From assembly GCA_023376005.1 (NCBI GenBank), contig CM042150.1, positions 72,159,349 to 72,223,348 on the forward strand: a DNA stretch of 64,000 nucleotides, written 5' to 3'. A program made the translations under genes and the position numbers. The DNA comes from Doryteuthis pealeii. Taxonomy: Eukaryota; Mollusca; Cephalopoda; Myopsida; Loliginidae. A model generated the notes under the pieces. The model saw only the letters and a program-made list of their open reading frames with translations. It had not been told where the DNA came from and did no database searches. Shown here piece after piece: positions 9,925-21,329 of the stretch; positions within the stretch are counted from its first letter, which is position 1, and the number at the start of each line of letters is the position of its first letter.

Positions 9925-11009
9925 CATTTTGGTTATATTTTTTTTTTTTGTTTTAAAGTCGTGGCCCTTTTACGACATAGGGTCTTATTTTATTCCGAGG
10001 AGTCGACTCTCCAGTTTTCGGGGTAAAAATTCCGACATTTTGCAAGATTAATTCCTTATAGGTGAATAAGGAAATTTATACACCTTGCCTCTTGAAAGTT
10101 TTTATATTGGCTGGTAAATTAAAGAACTTTTCTCTGAAACTTTTTCGGGTGGTAGAACGTTTACCTTAACGGGTAAATTATCGAAATTTAATTACCTGTT
10201 TCCTTTTCTTGCTACCATTCTGAATTAGCGCTTTGCAGAAAGTTTCTAAAGAATTGTTAAGTTTTTGTTGGTGAATTAAAAAATTTACAAACCAACTTTT
10301 CTGTAAGGTGCAACGGGTAAATTATCCGAATTTAATCACCTCTCGCCTTTTTTTAAAGTTACCTTCAGAATTAGTTCTGGTGAGGCTGCGCTTTGCAGAG
10401 GTTTTTGAAAAATAAATTAATTACCGTAAATTTACGGAATTGTTATAAAATAAATTGTAAATGTGCCTGGCGCACTAGAATTTGTAACTGTAAACCTGTG
10501 TTAACTTATATTGAAACAAGAAATATATATTGGCTTGGGAAACTTTGCAGGAAATTTCCGTGGACGAATTTCTATCTGTGTTAGCTGTGTTTTCTTAGAG
10601 AATTATTTGTTACCTTTTTTTGCGAGCGGAAAATTCGCCGCTAATTGTAATTTATGTAAAATTATTTATGTAAAGAAAAGATCATTCTTAGAAGCCTAAC
10701 TCGTGAGTTACCCCCCACACACACACCTTTGTGCTATGAAAAGTTCTGCACGATAAAGTTTGTGCAATCCTTGAGTACTTGAGCAGACAAATTAAGAGTA
10801 GTATTATTATTGAATAAAAATTAGCTTAGGCTCCCTTAGCTAATAAATTGTTTCATTTTAGGCTTACAGCAGTTATTTTTGTTATTTTTTCAGTGACCAT
10901 TTTGGTCATATTTATTTTTTTGTTTTAAAGTCGGGGCCCTTTTACGACATAGGGTCTTATTTTATTCCGAGGAGTCGACTCTTCAGTTTTCGGGGTAAAA
11001 ATTCCGACA
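9925..11009. repeat. LTR copies of the family F type, two ends in tandem
   Basis: Two terminal blocks of about 95 bp ('GTTTTAAAGTCG-GGCCCTTTTACGACATAGGG' to 'CCGACA') end at 10037 and 11009, 972 bp apart. The sequence between them has internal repeats (GGTAAATTAT-GAATTTAAT, GAATTAG...GCGCTTTGCAG) that also occur, diverged, on the minus strand at 29.83-30.66 kb. No gene was seen. Confidence 0.55.
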
Positions 11010-13486
11010 CATGTAAGGGTTGACGATATTGACAATATGGAATAAACACAATGGTAGATGAGAGATAGCTTTTAGGTTTATTCTGCAAGGTACATAATTT
11101 AATGAGTAAGTGTTTTTGTTAAGGACCGGAAATAGCCCTTCCTAACGAGTTAATACTTTATTAGTCAATGGTCTAAGAGAGGTAACTTTAGATTACACTA
11201 CAATAGTGGCCTGTAGCAAGGGAAAATCTCCCTGGCTAATAGGACCAACTAGATCCAATTACGGTCTCAGTTCGAATGATCGAGTTATCCTTTTAGGGGT
11301 AGGGAGTCAGTCCTTTTTGCACAAAGAGGTTCTTCCGGTCAAGGCCTCATAGGAGTTTGTTGTTTTATTTATTTTTTTTTTTCGTATTTTTAAAATCCCC
11401 ACATGGTAAATTCAAAGGACAAAAGTACGACGGCATATATTTACGCTACAAAAGGGGTTTAATAAACGTTAAATATATACAATAAATATATACAATACAT
11501 ATATACAAATACGTTAGTACAACAAGTGGTTCATACTTCAGTTCAATGTTCGTTTAGTTTGGAAATAAATACTGGTAAATTAATAGTTTAGGGGTCGTTC
11601 GAAGACCGTGGTAGTTTTAGAGAGTTAATTAGTTTGCAAGAGTTTAATCCTACTTGAAGAATAGCCTTTGGGACTATACTCCATATATTAAGATTCTTTG
11701 GGGGTAGCTATATCCGAAGGTAGCTGTGCAGGTATGCCGAAGGCTTCTAAATCTCCTATGATGGATGCAAACCTTTATCAACCGTCTTTGGGTGTGAGAT
11801 AAAGTCTCGTGGGGTCGATGAACAAAGAATAACCTTCTCGGGTTCATTAATTCTAGGAGTCTGAACTTATCCCCGAATGGGACCAGCTGAATAAGGGTAT
11901 AGCAGAAACGCTACCTACCTTGTGTCCCGCAAGGGGTTATGAGTGAAAGAGAGGCAGAGGGAAGTAGTGTGCCCGCTTTTATAAACGTCATCACGTGACC
12001 ATAGGGGGCTGCCTGCTGCTACTGCTGACCGGTGAAACCGGAAGTTTGTCTCCTAAGGGATGCTAGCCGGTGTAGCCGGAAGTATGTCCCTTAATAAATT
12101 TTAACAAGATATGCAATGCGTCTCGCATTTAGTTTGTAAAATGAAAATCAAGAAAGATAACTAATGTTCAGTGATAAAATGGTCTACCGTACATTCTTGG
12201 AAGCAAACATTAAAAATATCAAATTATTTAAAAATACTAATTGATCACAGCTGCGTTTAATTTTGTGTTAATACGATTTCTAAAATTCAGTGTTATATGA
12301 TATTAAAAGATTAGTGAAAAATTGGATACATATATAAAAAAAGAAAAAAAGATTTTTAAATATCAAAAACTCTAAATTAGTTAATCACATAAAGGAATTA
12401 AAATCTCTTAAAATTAATTTCTTTGAAAAAAATTTGGGAAATTCAATAGAATATAGTATATGAGCAATTCCATGTCAAATCATCCAGAAAAAAGTAAAAT
12501 TGTTTTCAATTTTAGTAGAGGTGTGGACTGTGTTAAAGTTAGACATTCCCCAAAATTTGAGCTTCCAATTCCAAAAATTGGCAGAGTTAAGTCGATTTTT
12601 AGCTCTTCAAATTTGGTGGGGCTGTCCTTTTGTAATCTATTTTTATCTGCAAAATGAATTCTAGAGCTTCCCTACTCCTAAAATTTGGTTTATAAAAGTA
12701 TTTTGCTCAAGGAATCCAAAAATGCTATCAAAGTCTGAAAGTCAACCAAATTTAAGTTATTGATGATTTTTTGATTTTTTCATAGCAAGATCAATATCCC
12801 GATGTGGCAATGAATCTAAGACAAAATATTTTTCTTTTATTATTTCACATATATTGAACGTTACTTGTACAAAAAAGAAAGTTTGGATGATTTGACATGG
12901 AATTACCCATATATTAATTAAAAAAAGGCAAATAAAAGTTTTCAAAGCATAATATGATATTTTGCACTTTTTATTTCAGAATTCATGGAATTTTTACAAA
13001 AAAATCATCGGTAAAAATTTCTAAATTCCTCTGATATAATTATTCAGACTCTTATCTTTATAGAATTTTTTTAAATCGTATGAACAAGGTATATCTTTTC
13101 AGATTTCATAAAATGAAATAGGGGTGGGGTCGATCTCGTAAAAAATATTTGCCTTAATTATTTTAGGAAAAAACTATTTTTAAAAAATATGGGTTAACTT
13201 CCCCTGAATTGGGACCGGAAGTAAGGTACCGGAAGGGTGGGGCTGGAGACCCTAGAAATCCTCAGAACATTAAGAGCAGTGGACGATACGGACCTGCCGA
13301 GAACAGGAACAGTAGACGGAGAGATAACAAGTCTCCTTGGAGCACAGCATCAGTAGTCAGTTAGACTACACTACGAAATCCTTAGCACCAGAGACCCCTG
13401 ACTACTAGAGCAGACACGACAACGCAAGAGCCAACAACAGAATTCTTCACCCAAAAAGAACTCAATAAAAATAAGTGCATTACTTG

Positions 13487-13487
<1 letters not shown>
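11010..13487. other. Non-coding, AT-rich, probably LTR-derived to about 12.1 kb
   Basis: 11010-12120 has a GC shift and a possible reverse-strand polyadenylation region (TTTATT near 11076-11082), consistent with an LTR on minus, but no partner copy was found. 12120-13200 is AT-rich and has short frames with no resemblance to known proteins. 13200-13480 resembles an LTR leader (GGAAG...GTGGGGCTGGAGACC) with no partner seen. Confidence 0.3.

Positions 13488-13533
<46 letters not shown>
13488..13533. repeat. (TA)n microsatellite
   Basis: An uninterrupted AT dinucleotide run, followed by a GT-rich stretch to about 13585. Confidence 0.97.
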
Positions 13534-13536
<3 letters not shown>

Positions 13537-14059
13537 TTGGGTGGGGGTGGGGTGGATGTGTGTAGGTGTGTTTATGTATGTATGCGACTCAAATACCTCT
13601 AAAAGTTTAGCAAACCCTTCGCACCGCACATAATAATATACCTCTTTTAAACATAATAAATTTGTCTTGGCTTCATTCCTCTCTTTTTACAGAATTTATT
13701 TCTGCTATTTTACTAAAACTTAATTGCAGTAATACTGAAATAATTACAGTATTTCCAAGTAAAGCAAACTTTTAAAGAAAGGAAAGACAAGAATAATTTC
13801 GATCCGGTGCAAGCTAAAACGTAAAACGTCTGAGGATTTAACAAAAAAAGCCCTTAAAGACATTATTGTTATTTAAAAACTGAATACGAAAAATGTATCT
13901 ACCACAGTGTGAGTTAAATAACGCCCCCCCCCCAACACTTTACGGTCTAAAAATTTGAATATCAACAGAAAAACCGGTCGTCGGCTGCAGGAATTAAACT
14001 CGGTCTATAAATACCAAAAGCGCTATGTTTCCAAACAACAATAGCAGATAATGGAAGCC

Positions 14060-14590
14060 GTTTTGTTATGCTCCCCAATCCTGGTGTCCGGCCGGGGCCT
14101 CGCCCCGCAGCGCTCACTATCTCCATAGCGTTAACAAAGCCTCACAGGTTACCATAAGACACCAAAGTAAGTCTACATGCGTGTTACACACTCCTACACA
14201 CTGGCAGGGTTTCCTGTTCGCTCTCGGCCTGGTCTCAAACTGGCCATGGTCCAACCTCATCTTCGACTCTATCCTTCTCCTGACCTGCCGACGACTGGGT
14301 TTTCTGCTGACCATGGCTCGGACTTGCTGACTACGTTCCTGTGGTATTCCTAAATTAGTCCACCGACTTTGTCCAGCCTCTTCACATTGGTTCGCCCTAG
14401 CATATTTCTATCTTCCGGAAGACCCGTCCATAAACGATGACCAGCATCATCTTCCCGGCCTGTGATGCTGCTCCAGCCATCAGAAGACTCGTCCGTCGAC
14501 AACAACCAAGTCTCCTTTCTGGCCTGCGATGCTGACAAACCATTGAAGAAATCAACATCTACACTCTGTTATAAACACTTCCGTATTTGT
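14060..14590 (-). repeat. LTR-like repeat homologous to 61.06-62.0 kb
   Basis: On the minus strand, blocks such as 'GGTCTTC-GG-G-T-GAAATATGC', 'CGAACCAATGTGAAGA-GC' and 'GG-CATGGCCAG' match the plus strand of 61300-61930. The GC content is clearly higher than the surroundings. The two short minus-strand frames here (14117-14314 and 14350-14538) are part of this repeat and not genes. Confidence 0.55.
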
Positions 14591-14596
14591 TATACC

Positions 14597-15180
14597 TGAT
14601 ATATCACAAGAAAGCGTATGACAGCAAAAGAAAACGGACGAAAAAATGAATTTATTTCGTTTATTTAAAAATAAACGAAAGTTGGAAAATGCAGAGGTGA
14701 TAAAGTCTTTCTTACAGTCGGTGAAGTGAGAGTAGGCGAGAAGTATGTTTCTTCGTTGGCTGACTCTACTGATTCTATGTAGCGAGGTGATGTAGCGTGG
14801 ATCGGTAGGTTCGGCTGTCTTTGATCTTGCCTGACAAAGTGACGCTGAGTACCAGTGCTGGAGTCAACTGCCTTTGTGGCTTTTAGTCAGCCGCTTTTAT
14901 AACTATGGATATGATTGATTGAACAAAATTAAAATAGGACTTTTTAAACGTTTTAAAAAAGATTTCCACCCGGAGCTTGCGTGGAGCCTATGCGCATAAA
15001 ACTGGTTTTGTTCATTTCGTTTAAAGCTACTGTCGGGTCAACACCCGTTTGATGTTACCTTTCTTAATAACTTAGATTCTGTTCCGAAGTGTTTTGTTTT
15101 TAATTTGTTTTGTTGGTGAGTGGGTGTATTGAGTTAGTAACATTTGTGAATCAAGAGAAATATCTATTTCTATTTTAACA
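14597..15180 (-). repeat. Family E LTR copy 1
   Basis: It starts TGATATATCACAAG and ends ...TTTTAACA. It is homologous to 27590-28395, to 24649-25305 (partial) and to 32656-33060 (partial). Shared landmarks are AAGCGTA-G, the reverse polyadenylation region (TTTATTT), CCGGAAGTT/CCGGAGCTT, AGCCTATG and TTTTGTTGGTGAG. No target duplication was found, so it may be one LTR of a rearranged element. Strand is inferred from the link with an integrase at 33 kb. Confidence 0.55.
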
Positions 15181-15669
15181 TGCCTAAAAACTTTGTGTCT
15201 GTCCTCCTTTGCTTGACTTGAGTCAATTAATTCTCTTCCTTTTCAAAACGTTCGCGGGGTTGACGTCCTAATCGGCTCTGCGACATGTACAAGTCGATAT
15301 AACTTCTGTAAAGGAAGGAGAGTAACAGCCATGAGTGTCCTTACACTTCTCTGAGACGAACATCTTGATTTGTCGAAAACTTGGTAGCAAATGGCCCCAA
15401 AGGAATATCATACGAACTTGATATAAATAACCCTACGTGATATAAATTATTTCTCTGTCAAGAGAGATACTTATCTTTTATGTCCCTACAAACTGATTAA
15501 AATTTTGGACATGCACAATTATTTCCCCTTGGTGTGTCGTCACATGTCTACTACAAAATATTTTATAAGTTCTTAATGGATGTCTATTAAATTTGGTGGG
15601 AGGCTGTATTGTAAGCGATAGAATAAGTGATATAACTTTAGGGCGAATCCATGAATAGCTCTGTTACTT
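15181..15669. other. Non-coding spacer
   Basis: No gene, RNA or clear repeat was recognised. Confidence 0.3.
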
Positions 15670-16110
15670 CTGTGGACGAGCAGATTCCCAGACCCCACGA
15701 ACGAAACGAGTCTGGATATGTTTGGCCTGTACGAGGGGGAGAGGTGTGGCGAGTGACCACGGAAATTGAACTCGTCACCTCTTCGTTGCTGCTGGTGAAA
15801 TTCCGCACGAGCAGTGCAGAGTAACCCGGATGTAAAGTCTCGTCGTGATGATTGACGCGTGCTGATGAATGTCGAACGTGCAATTCAGAGTAAGGAGCCC
15901 AGATGAAACACAGCAATTGGGTATTTAAGGACCTGCCGTCCCAGATCGACAAAAAGTATGCAGTAGCATTTTGGCTGTCGAAACGAGTGGAAAAGAAAAT
16001 ATATTTGGATAGTACGACGACTGCTGTGTGTGAAGATGTCAGGAAGTGAGTAACGTGCTCAGAGTAGATACTGTGCTGACGACGAAAGGAAGTACATTTC
16101 ATTTGCTAAA
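15670..16110 (+). mobile_element. 3' end of a family A element (pol tail, purine tract and LTR)
   Basis: 15670-15744 matches the last pol codons and purine tract of copy A1 (2471-2541). The LTR at 15745-16110 begins TGTGGCGAG after GAGGGGGAGAGG and ends in the shared CATTTGCTAAA. It is the longer version (about 360 bp) of the LTR that is deleted in A1. Everything upstream of the pol tail is missing, so this is a 5'-truncated fragment and not a simple solo LTR. Confidence 0.75.
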
Positions 16111-17056
16111 GTAACCTTAATGACAATGGCATTGGGATAGGTATGAGCTCCCGAATGCTTTTTAGTTATTTTGGTTATTTTAATTAAATGGTTTATGATT
16201 CACAAAAAATGATATACAAATTCCAGAGGTGGGGTGTCAAAATTATCATTGCACCTGGCGTTACTCTTATGACTTACATGATAACATTCCCATTTTATGT
16301 TCGGTTTTAAAAATATTCACTTTTTTTTTCTTGTAGAGATAAATATGTTTAATTCAGTTATCTAAAATTATCAGTTTAGTATACAATCTTGATTGCTAAT
16401 CTGTCGAATAATAAGAATTTATGATTGATAAAATATGCCATCTGTTGTTGTAGTGTTATAGGTATACCCAATTTGTCGAAAAATCTGTATTTTACAAAAC
16501 AAATTTAACCCCTGTTTGAAAAAAAAATACCGAAAATCATGGAATTATCCGACTTTAATGAAATTTTCAGTGTTGATTTATCAATGAATGGATTTTATAA
16601 TGCCTCAATTATTTTTAAATTTTTTCCAGGTCACTTAACTTTGAACCCTCAAAATATAGGTGGTGTTGTGACTTCACAGATAAAGCTGATTCATTTCCGG
16701 TCATCAGCACATACAAATACTTGACAAACGCCAAATTTCCGAAATAAAATTCAGTTGTTATCCTGTTGTCTAAGAGTGTTGATTTGTTTTATTCTCGCTT
16801 AAAGAATTCACAGTTACCATTTTTATAAGCTGTAAAGTTCCACAATCTCTTTTTTCTAATCTGTGAAAATTTACATAATGACTAATATACTGGATTTTAA
16901 TATTGATTATTGGTCCTTACGTAAATTCATATTAAAGTAGATTTAGTCAGCTAACATGCACTGATGCTCATCGTATGTTTTTTCCTTGTTGTGAGAATAT
17001 TGGAAAAATAGGGATTAATTATCTGCCCTTATCACCAAGGGGCCAATACCATAGAT
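16111..17056. other. Non-coding; contains one copy of a dispersed AT-rich repeat
   Basis: 16490-16610 is the inverse of a block at 41640-41760 (shared core CATTCATTGATAAATCAACACTGAAAATTTCATTAAAATC when read on minus), also seen diverged at 44500-44600. The rest shows no gene. 16968-17056 is homologous to the LTR end at 35221-35319. Confidence 0.5.
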
Positions 17057-17068
17057 TGGCGCCCAACC
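17057..17068 (+). promoter_or_regulatory. Retroelement primer-binding site (tRNA-Lys-like)
   Basis: TGGCGCCCAACC follows an LTR-end-like sequence. TGGCGCCCAAC is the complement of the 3' end of lysine tRNA used as primer by many LTR elements (established knowledge). It fits the gag relic that follows on the same strand. Confidence 0.6.
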
Positions 17069-17239
17069 TGAATTTCATAACTAGTTACTTGTAGTGTTGA
17101 GCACACGGTCTCCCAAACCTTAAAGAACTCAGCAAATAAGTCTGGCAGCAAACGTCATTAAGTTTGCAATTTGCACCTTTCTGGATATATGCTTTTATTT
17201 ACATTTGTTTGTTGTCTTCTTCGTCCGAATTTAATTGCC

Positions 17240-18117
17240 AACCTTTTAACCTTATGGTGCCCGGCAAAAAGATCATACATTCGACGACGTTTTAAACAAA
17301 CTAAAAACACTGAGTCACGAGTGTGAATTAAAGGAATTAAGAGACAGCCTCATCAAGAACATAATAATAATAATCGGAACAAATGACCTCCGCCTTCAGG
17401 GAAAAACTCCTATCCGAAACGGATTTAACGCTGGAAATTGCAATAAAGGCAGGACAAACCGCTGAGGCTACAACACAGCAAGAGACCAAGAAAGTAAATT
17501 TTACAAAAAATGAAAAAAACAACAAAAAAACAAACAACAAAAACCAAAAAAAAAACAAAAAAACAAAACAAAAACAAACAGCTACCAGTCGGCGAAGAAA
17601 GGCCTGATGGGGAAAAAAACCCAGAACTCCCATCTCTGACAGAGAAAAAAAAACAGAATGCAAATTCTGTTCATACTCACACTTTGGGGCAACTGCCCTA
17701 CACACAACCAAACCTGAAACACCCACAAAAAACGCAACTAATGTGCCCCTCAGACAACCACGTTCAGAAATCTGCAGAAAGACTCTGGCTCACCAGTATC
17801 AGAGGATGAACAAACTTATATAGGCTGCATCACGGCCAAAACACAGTTAACAACACACAAACGAAAAATCAACGTCAGAAGATTGGCTGGTCACATTAGC
17901 AGTAAATGGTACAAGGACAGGATTTAAAATTGACTCAATTGGTAGTCAAGTAAACATCATTCCAAGGAAAGACTACTATCTACTGAAAAATAAACCTGGA
18001 TTAAAGCCTACCCGCACAAGGTTAACAGACTACAACGGCATCTCTGTCCCGGTACTAGGAAAATGTGTAGTCCAAATTCCACAAAAAACAACACATATGA
18101 TGTCCAAATAATTGTAG
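17240..18117 (+). mobile_element. Element C: gypsy gag and protease relic
   Basis: 17275-17480 encodes, in two frames, the gag C-terminal domain ('LRDSLIK', then 'FREKLLSETDLTLEIAIKAGQTAE'). It runs into a lysine/asparagine-rich stretch that replaces the zinc-knuckle area. 17885-18117 encodes a protease relic ('WLVTLAVNGT', 'FKIDSIGSQVNIIPRKDYY', 'YNG-SVPVLG'). The active site reads Asp-Ser-Ile where the family has Asp-Thr-Gly, so it would be inactive. The gag N-terminus is missing. Motifs are of the same broad group as element B. Confidence 0.75.
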
Positions 18118-18139
18118 CTAACACTGACACAGTTGGAGT

Positions 18140-18850
18140 GTAGAGGGTACTATGATTTGTTGACCCTTGAGAAGAAGTCCATCTTGATATGTGACCTCTG
18201 AATTATGGTAATGATATGGTCTAAGATAGGGGTCGAGAGTGAGGCGGTGTTCCGATCATCTTACACAGATTTGATGTAGTTTTTGTAGTGTGCCATCTGT
18301 TTCAGTCTCAGGTTTCTGGCGACTCTTTTCACTGATTGGGAGTGATAACATCACAAATTGGATATTTCTTTGTCGGAGATTTCAAGGTTGTTGTCTTGTA
18401 GTGCAGACCGGCTTAGTGTGTCCGTAACCTTCATTAGTTGTCCTTTTGTATATTCCAGATCAAAATCATCTTTTTAGAGCCTTAAAAGTTGTCCATATAC
18501 GTATTCATGAAAGTACTGACAGGCAAACAGAATTGACAGTATTTCTAATTCTAGGGGAAAGTAGTGTGTTTATGCTGATGTTAGGGATCTGCTGTCGTAA
18601 ACTATTGGATGCCACTTGTTGTCATGCAGCTGTTTATATGAGGGCTCCTAATCCTTGGGTAGATGCATCAGATGAAACTTTTATTGGGAGTTTGGGGTCA
18701 AAGTATTTTACTGTTGGACTCTGAGTGATCATTTCTTTAAGGTCTCAAAGACTTGAGACTTGTCAAAAGATCAAATACTGTCTCTAGAAGAAGACGTTGA
18801 GGTTTTGTTTTGGTTGAGAGGTTTGGGAGAAATTTTCCCAGGTATGTGAC
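18140..18850 (-). mobile_element. Gypsy pol relic (end of RT, RNase H, connection), opposite strand to element C
   Basis: Minus-strand frames give 'YFDPKLPIKVSSDASTQGLGA' split over the RNase H start (about 18700-18640), then blocks with stops. Next come 'FDLEYTKGQLMKVTDTLSRSAL' over two blocks (about 18475-18400) and 'SEVTYQDGLLLKGQ-IIVPS' (about 18205-18145), the stretch just before the integrase zinc finger. There are at least five stops or frame changes. It directly abuts element C but points the other way. Confidence 0.75.
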
Positions 18851-19240
18851 CTAAAAAGCGTTGTTTTTCTTTAAAATTTAATTAAACCCATTTTTGGTAT
18901 ATTTTCTGAACTTTTCAGATAAAAATGATTAATTCTCTAATGCAATTAATATGTGTTTATATTACAATGTAAACACTTGTTTTATGCTATCAATTTTATC
19001 AATATTCCTAATTCTATAAAGATAAAAAAATAAAAGTCCTCTTACCTCGGGCTTGGAAGAAAATGGCGCCCGAAATTTAAATTTCTTTTATAAGAGTACA
19101 GACCAGAAATGAGGGGGTTGGTGGGAGTGGAGTGGAGTCATAAATAAGCCGAATTTCTTGGCAGTTGGGTGAACGACGTTATTACGAGCAGACTGAATCC
19201 CTGAGTTTGGTTGATATTTCACAAGCTATTTTCGGCAACG

Positions 19241-19933
19241 ATGGCTTCTGGACAATTAAACATGATTAATCCTTTTTGTGGTGATGGAGACGTCATAGCG
19301 TGGCTAAAAAAGATTCAACTAGTGGCTAAGTTACAGAAGATTACTGATGTTGCTACAATGATTCCGTTGTTTTTTGGAGGGTGACGCGTTAGCCTTGTAC
19401 CTGGAAATGAGCGAGCGAGATCAAGAAGACGCTGATCTGATAAAAAATAGGCTAGTAAGTGCGTTTTCCGAAGGGCCCTTCGTGGCGTATGAAAAGCTGA
19501 AGTGGGTGAGATGAACCGGCGAGTCAGTAAATGTATATGCCAATAAGATAAAGCAGCTGGTGGACTTGGCTGGGTACAGGAGGCTTGGCGTGGAACCCAC
19601 AGTGAAACTAGCCTTCACAACTGGGTTTCCTGAAGAAATTGGAAAAAGGCTCCAACAAGTGAACGGATTTGAGAAGATGGACGTGTGCGACTTCATTCCT
19701 ACAGCAAAGGTGTTGACGAGCACTCAACCGTCGGAATGATAGCGACAGCCCTGCAAGGGAAAAAGGGACGCGATGGGAGACAAGGGCATGTCAAATGCTT
19801 CGAATGTGCTGGACCACACCTACGAAAGGACTGTCAGGAATACCTAAAGAAAATTAGGTGTTACAAGTGCAACAACACTAGTCACATCGACAGGAATTGC
19901 CAACTCCAGGAAAACGAGCGAGGGGAAGCTTGA
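19241..19933 (+). pseudogene. Copy A2 gag with two zinc knuckles
   Basis: The ATG at 19241 starts 'MASGQLNMINPF', then a capsid-like helical region ('VIAWLKKIQLVAKLQ', 'YEKLKWV', 'VNVYANKIKQLVDLAGY', 'FTTGFPEEIGKRL'), interrupted by a frameshift at about 19372 and a stop near 19517. Near the end are two Cys/His knuckles: 'CFECAGPHLRKDC', one residue short of the canonical spacing, and 'CYKCNNTSHIDRNC', canonical C-x2-C-x4-H-x4-C. Gag coats and packages the element RNA in relatives. Confidence 0.8.
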
Positions 19934-19999
19934 GCGCCAGTGGCTACCCTAGCATGCAGATGATGGCGCACCTCAGACAACCACCCAAAGTGGAGGTGA

Positions 20000-20745
20000 T
20001 ATGAGTCAATATGAGACAAGACTTAAAGAGGCGGCATTCGAAAAGGTCGAGAGGTGAATTGAGGAGGGGATTTTGGCACCGTGGAAGGATGATGTACGAG
20101 AAGGGTTGTTGCCTCTGATGGCGGTGGTCCAACCAACAAAAAATAAGGTTCGACCAGTTCTAGATTACCGAGAGTTGAATGACCCCGTGTCGTGCCACAC
20201 TGGAGGAGAGTACATTGGCGTTTGTGGGGAGACCTTGCGAAGGTGGCGACAAAAGACCGGAGCATCCACAATTGTGGATTTGAAATCCGCTCACCTACAG
20301 ATCCATGTTGCGCCACACTTGAGAAGATATCAGCTAGTGAGATACAAGGGAAAAACCTATTGTCTAACAAGATTGGGTTTTGGTCTGAGCGTTGTCCCCA
20401 AAAAACATGACGGCAATATTAAAAGCGGTGTTGAAGGAGATGATGAGCGAGGGAGAAGCCACCGACGCGTACATTGATGACATTTTAGTGGATGAGGCGG
20501 TAGTGTCAGTAGGAAGAATCATGGGGCAAGTGAAAAAGTTTGACCTATCAGCAAAAACCCCAGAGATGTTAGATGGTGGTACAGCACTGGGGCTCCGTTT
20601 GGAACTAGATGGCGCTGGAGATTTGACGCTCAGGATAGGGAATACTGTACCAGAAGTCGACGACGAGATGAATAGGCGGCAGCTATTTTCCGTTTGTGGA
20701 AAATTAGTCGGACATTACCCTGTCGCAGGACCTGCAGCTACGTAA
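20000..20745 (+). pseudogene. Copy A2 reverse transcriptase
   Basis: Plus-strand frames have 'GILAPWKDD', 'LLPLMAVVQPTKNKVRPVLDYRELN', 'DLKSAHLQIHVA' and 'GKTYCLTRLGFGLSVVP'. After a frame change near 20390 the catalytic block 'AYIDDILVDE' appears (about 20470), with both aspartates kept. This RT lineage differs from element B: its catalytic loop is followed directly by 'VDEAVVSV', and its RNase H has a 'HINLAELD' motif. Confidence 0.85.
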
Positions 20746-21300
20746 AAAGGATGGCGGAAGGAGTGGCCTGGCAAGACAAGGTGGGTGAGAAGACAGTTGC
20801 CGTGATACGAGAGGTGGTTGAAGAAGTGAAAAAGGAGGACCCGGTGCGAGGAAAGTGGCACGTCCCAAGGACAACGACAGGGGTTGTGTGGTGCGATGCA
20901 AGTAGTATTGCCACAGGTGTGAAAGTGGAGATTGATGGGAACGCAGCCTGGTTGAGGAAGAAAACCGACTTTTCTCACATCAACCTGGCAGAGCTGGATG
21001 TGGCGATAAAGGGTGTGAACCTGGCCCTGAAATGGGGATTAAAGAAAATAGAGTTGAAAACAGATTCGGCGACCGTGCTGAACTGGACGAAGGCCGCCAT
21101 TACGGAGCAGCAGCGGGTGAGAACGAAGGGTGCTGCTGAGATGATTGTCCTGAGGCGAATAGGAATCTTGAAGGAGTTGATAGCCGAGTTTGGGTTGACA
21201 ATAAACGTGACGTTTGTGCCATCAGACAGGAACAAGGCCGACGTATTGACCAGAGTAAGACAAAAGTGGCTGACGATGAGAGTTGCAGACTTATTCCATA
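20746..21300 (+). pseudogene. Copy A2 RNase H
   Basis: The frame carries 'GVVWCDASSIATGVKVE' (first Asp), 'HINLAELDVAIKGVNLAL' (Glu), 'LKTDSATVLNW' (Asp) and 'VPSDRNKADVLTRV' (last Asp), the four acidic positions expected for RNase H. It appears free of stops here. The frame ends at 21374 after a frame change into the integrase region. Confidence 0.85.
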
Positions 21301-21329
21301 TCGTACGACGAATAACCTGCATTCTATGC

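Noticed and set aside
14117..14538. Two Arg/Ser-rich minus-strand frames as host genes
   Set aside because: The sequence recurs as a non-coding repeat at 61.3-61.9 kb.
17383..17726. Lys/Asn-rich plus frame and hydrophobic minus frame as genes
   Set aside because: The plus frame is gag relic running into an A-rich tract; the minus frame is the Phe/Leu-rich shadow of that tract.
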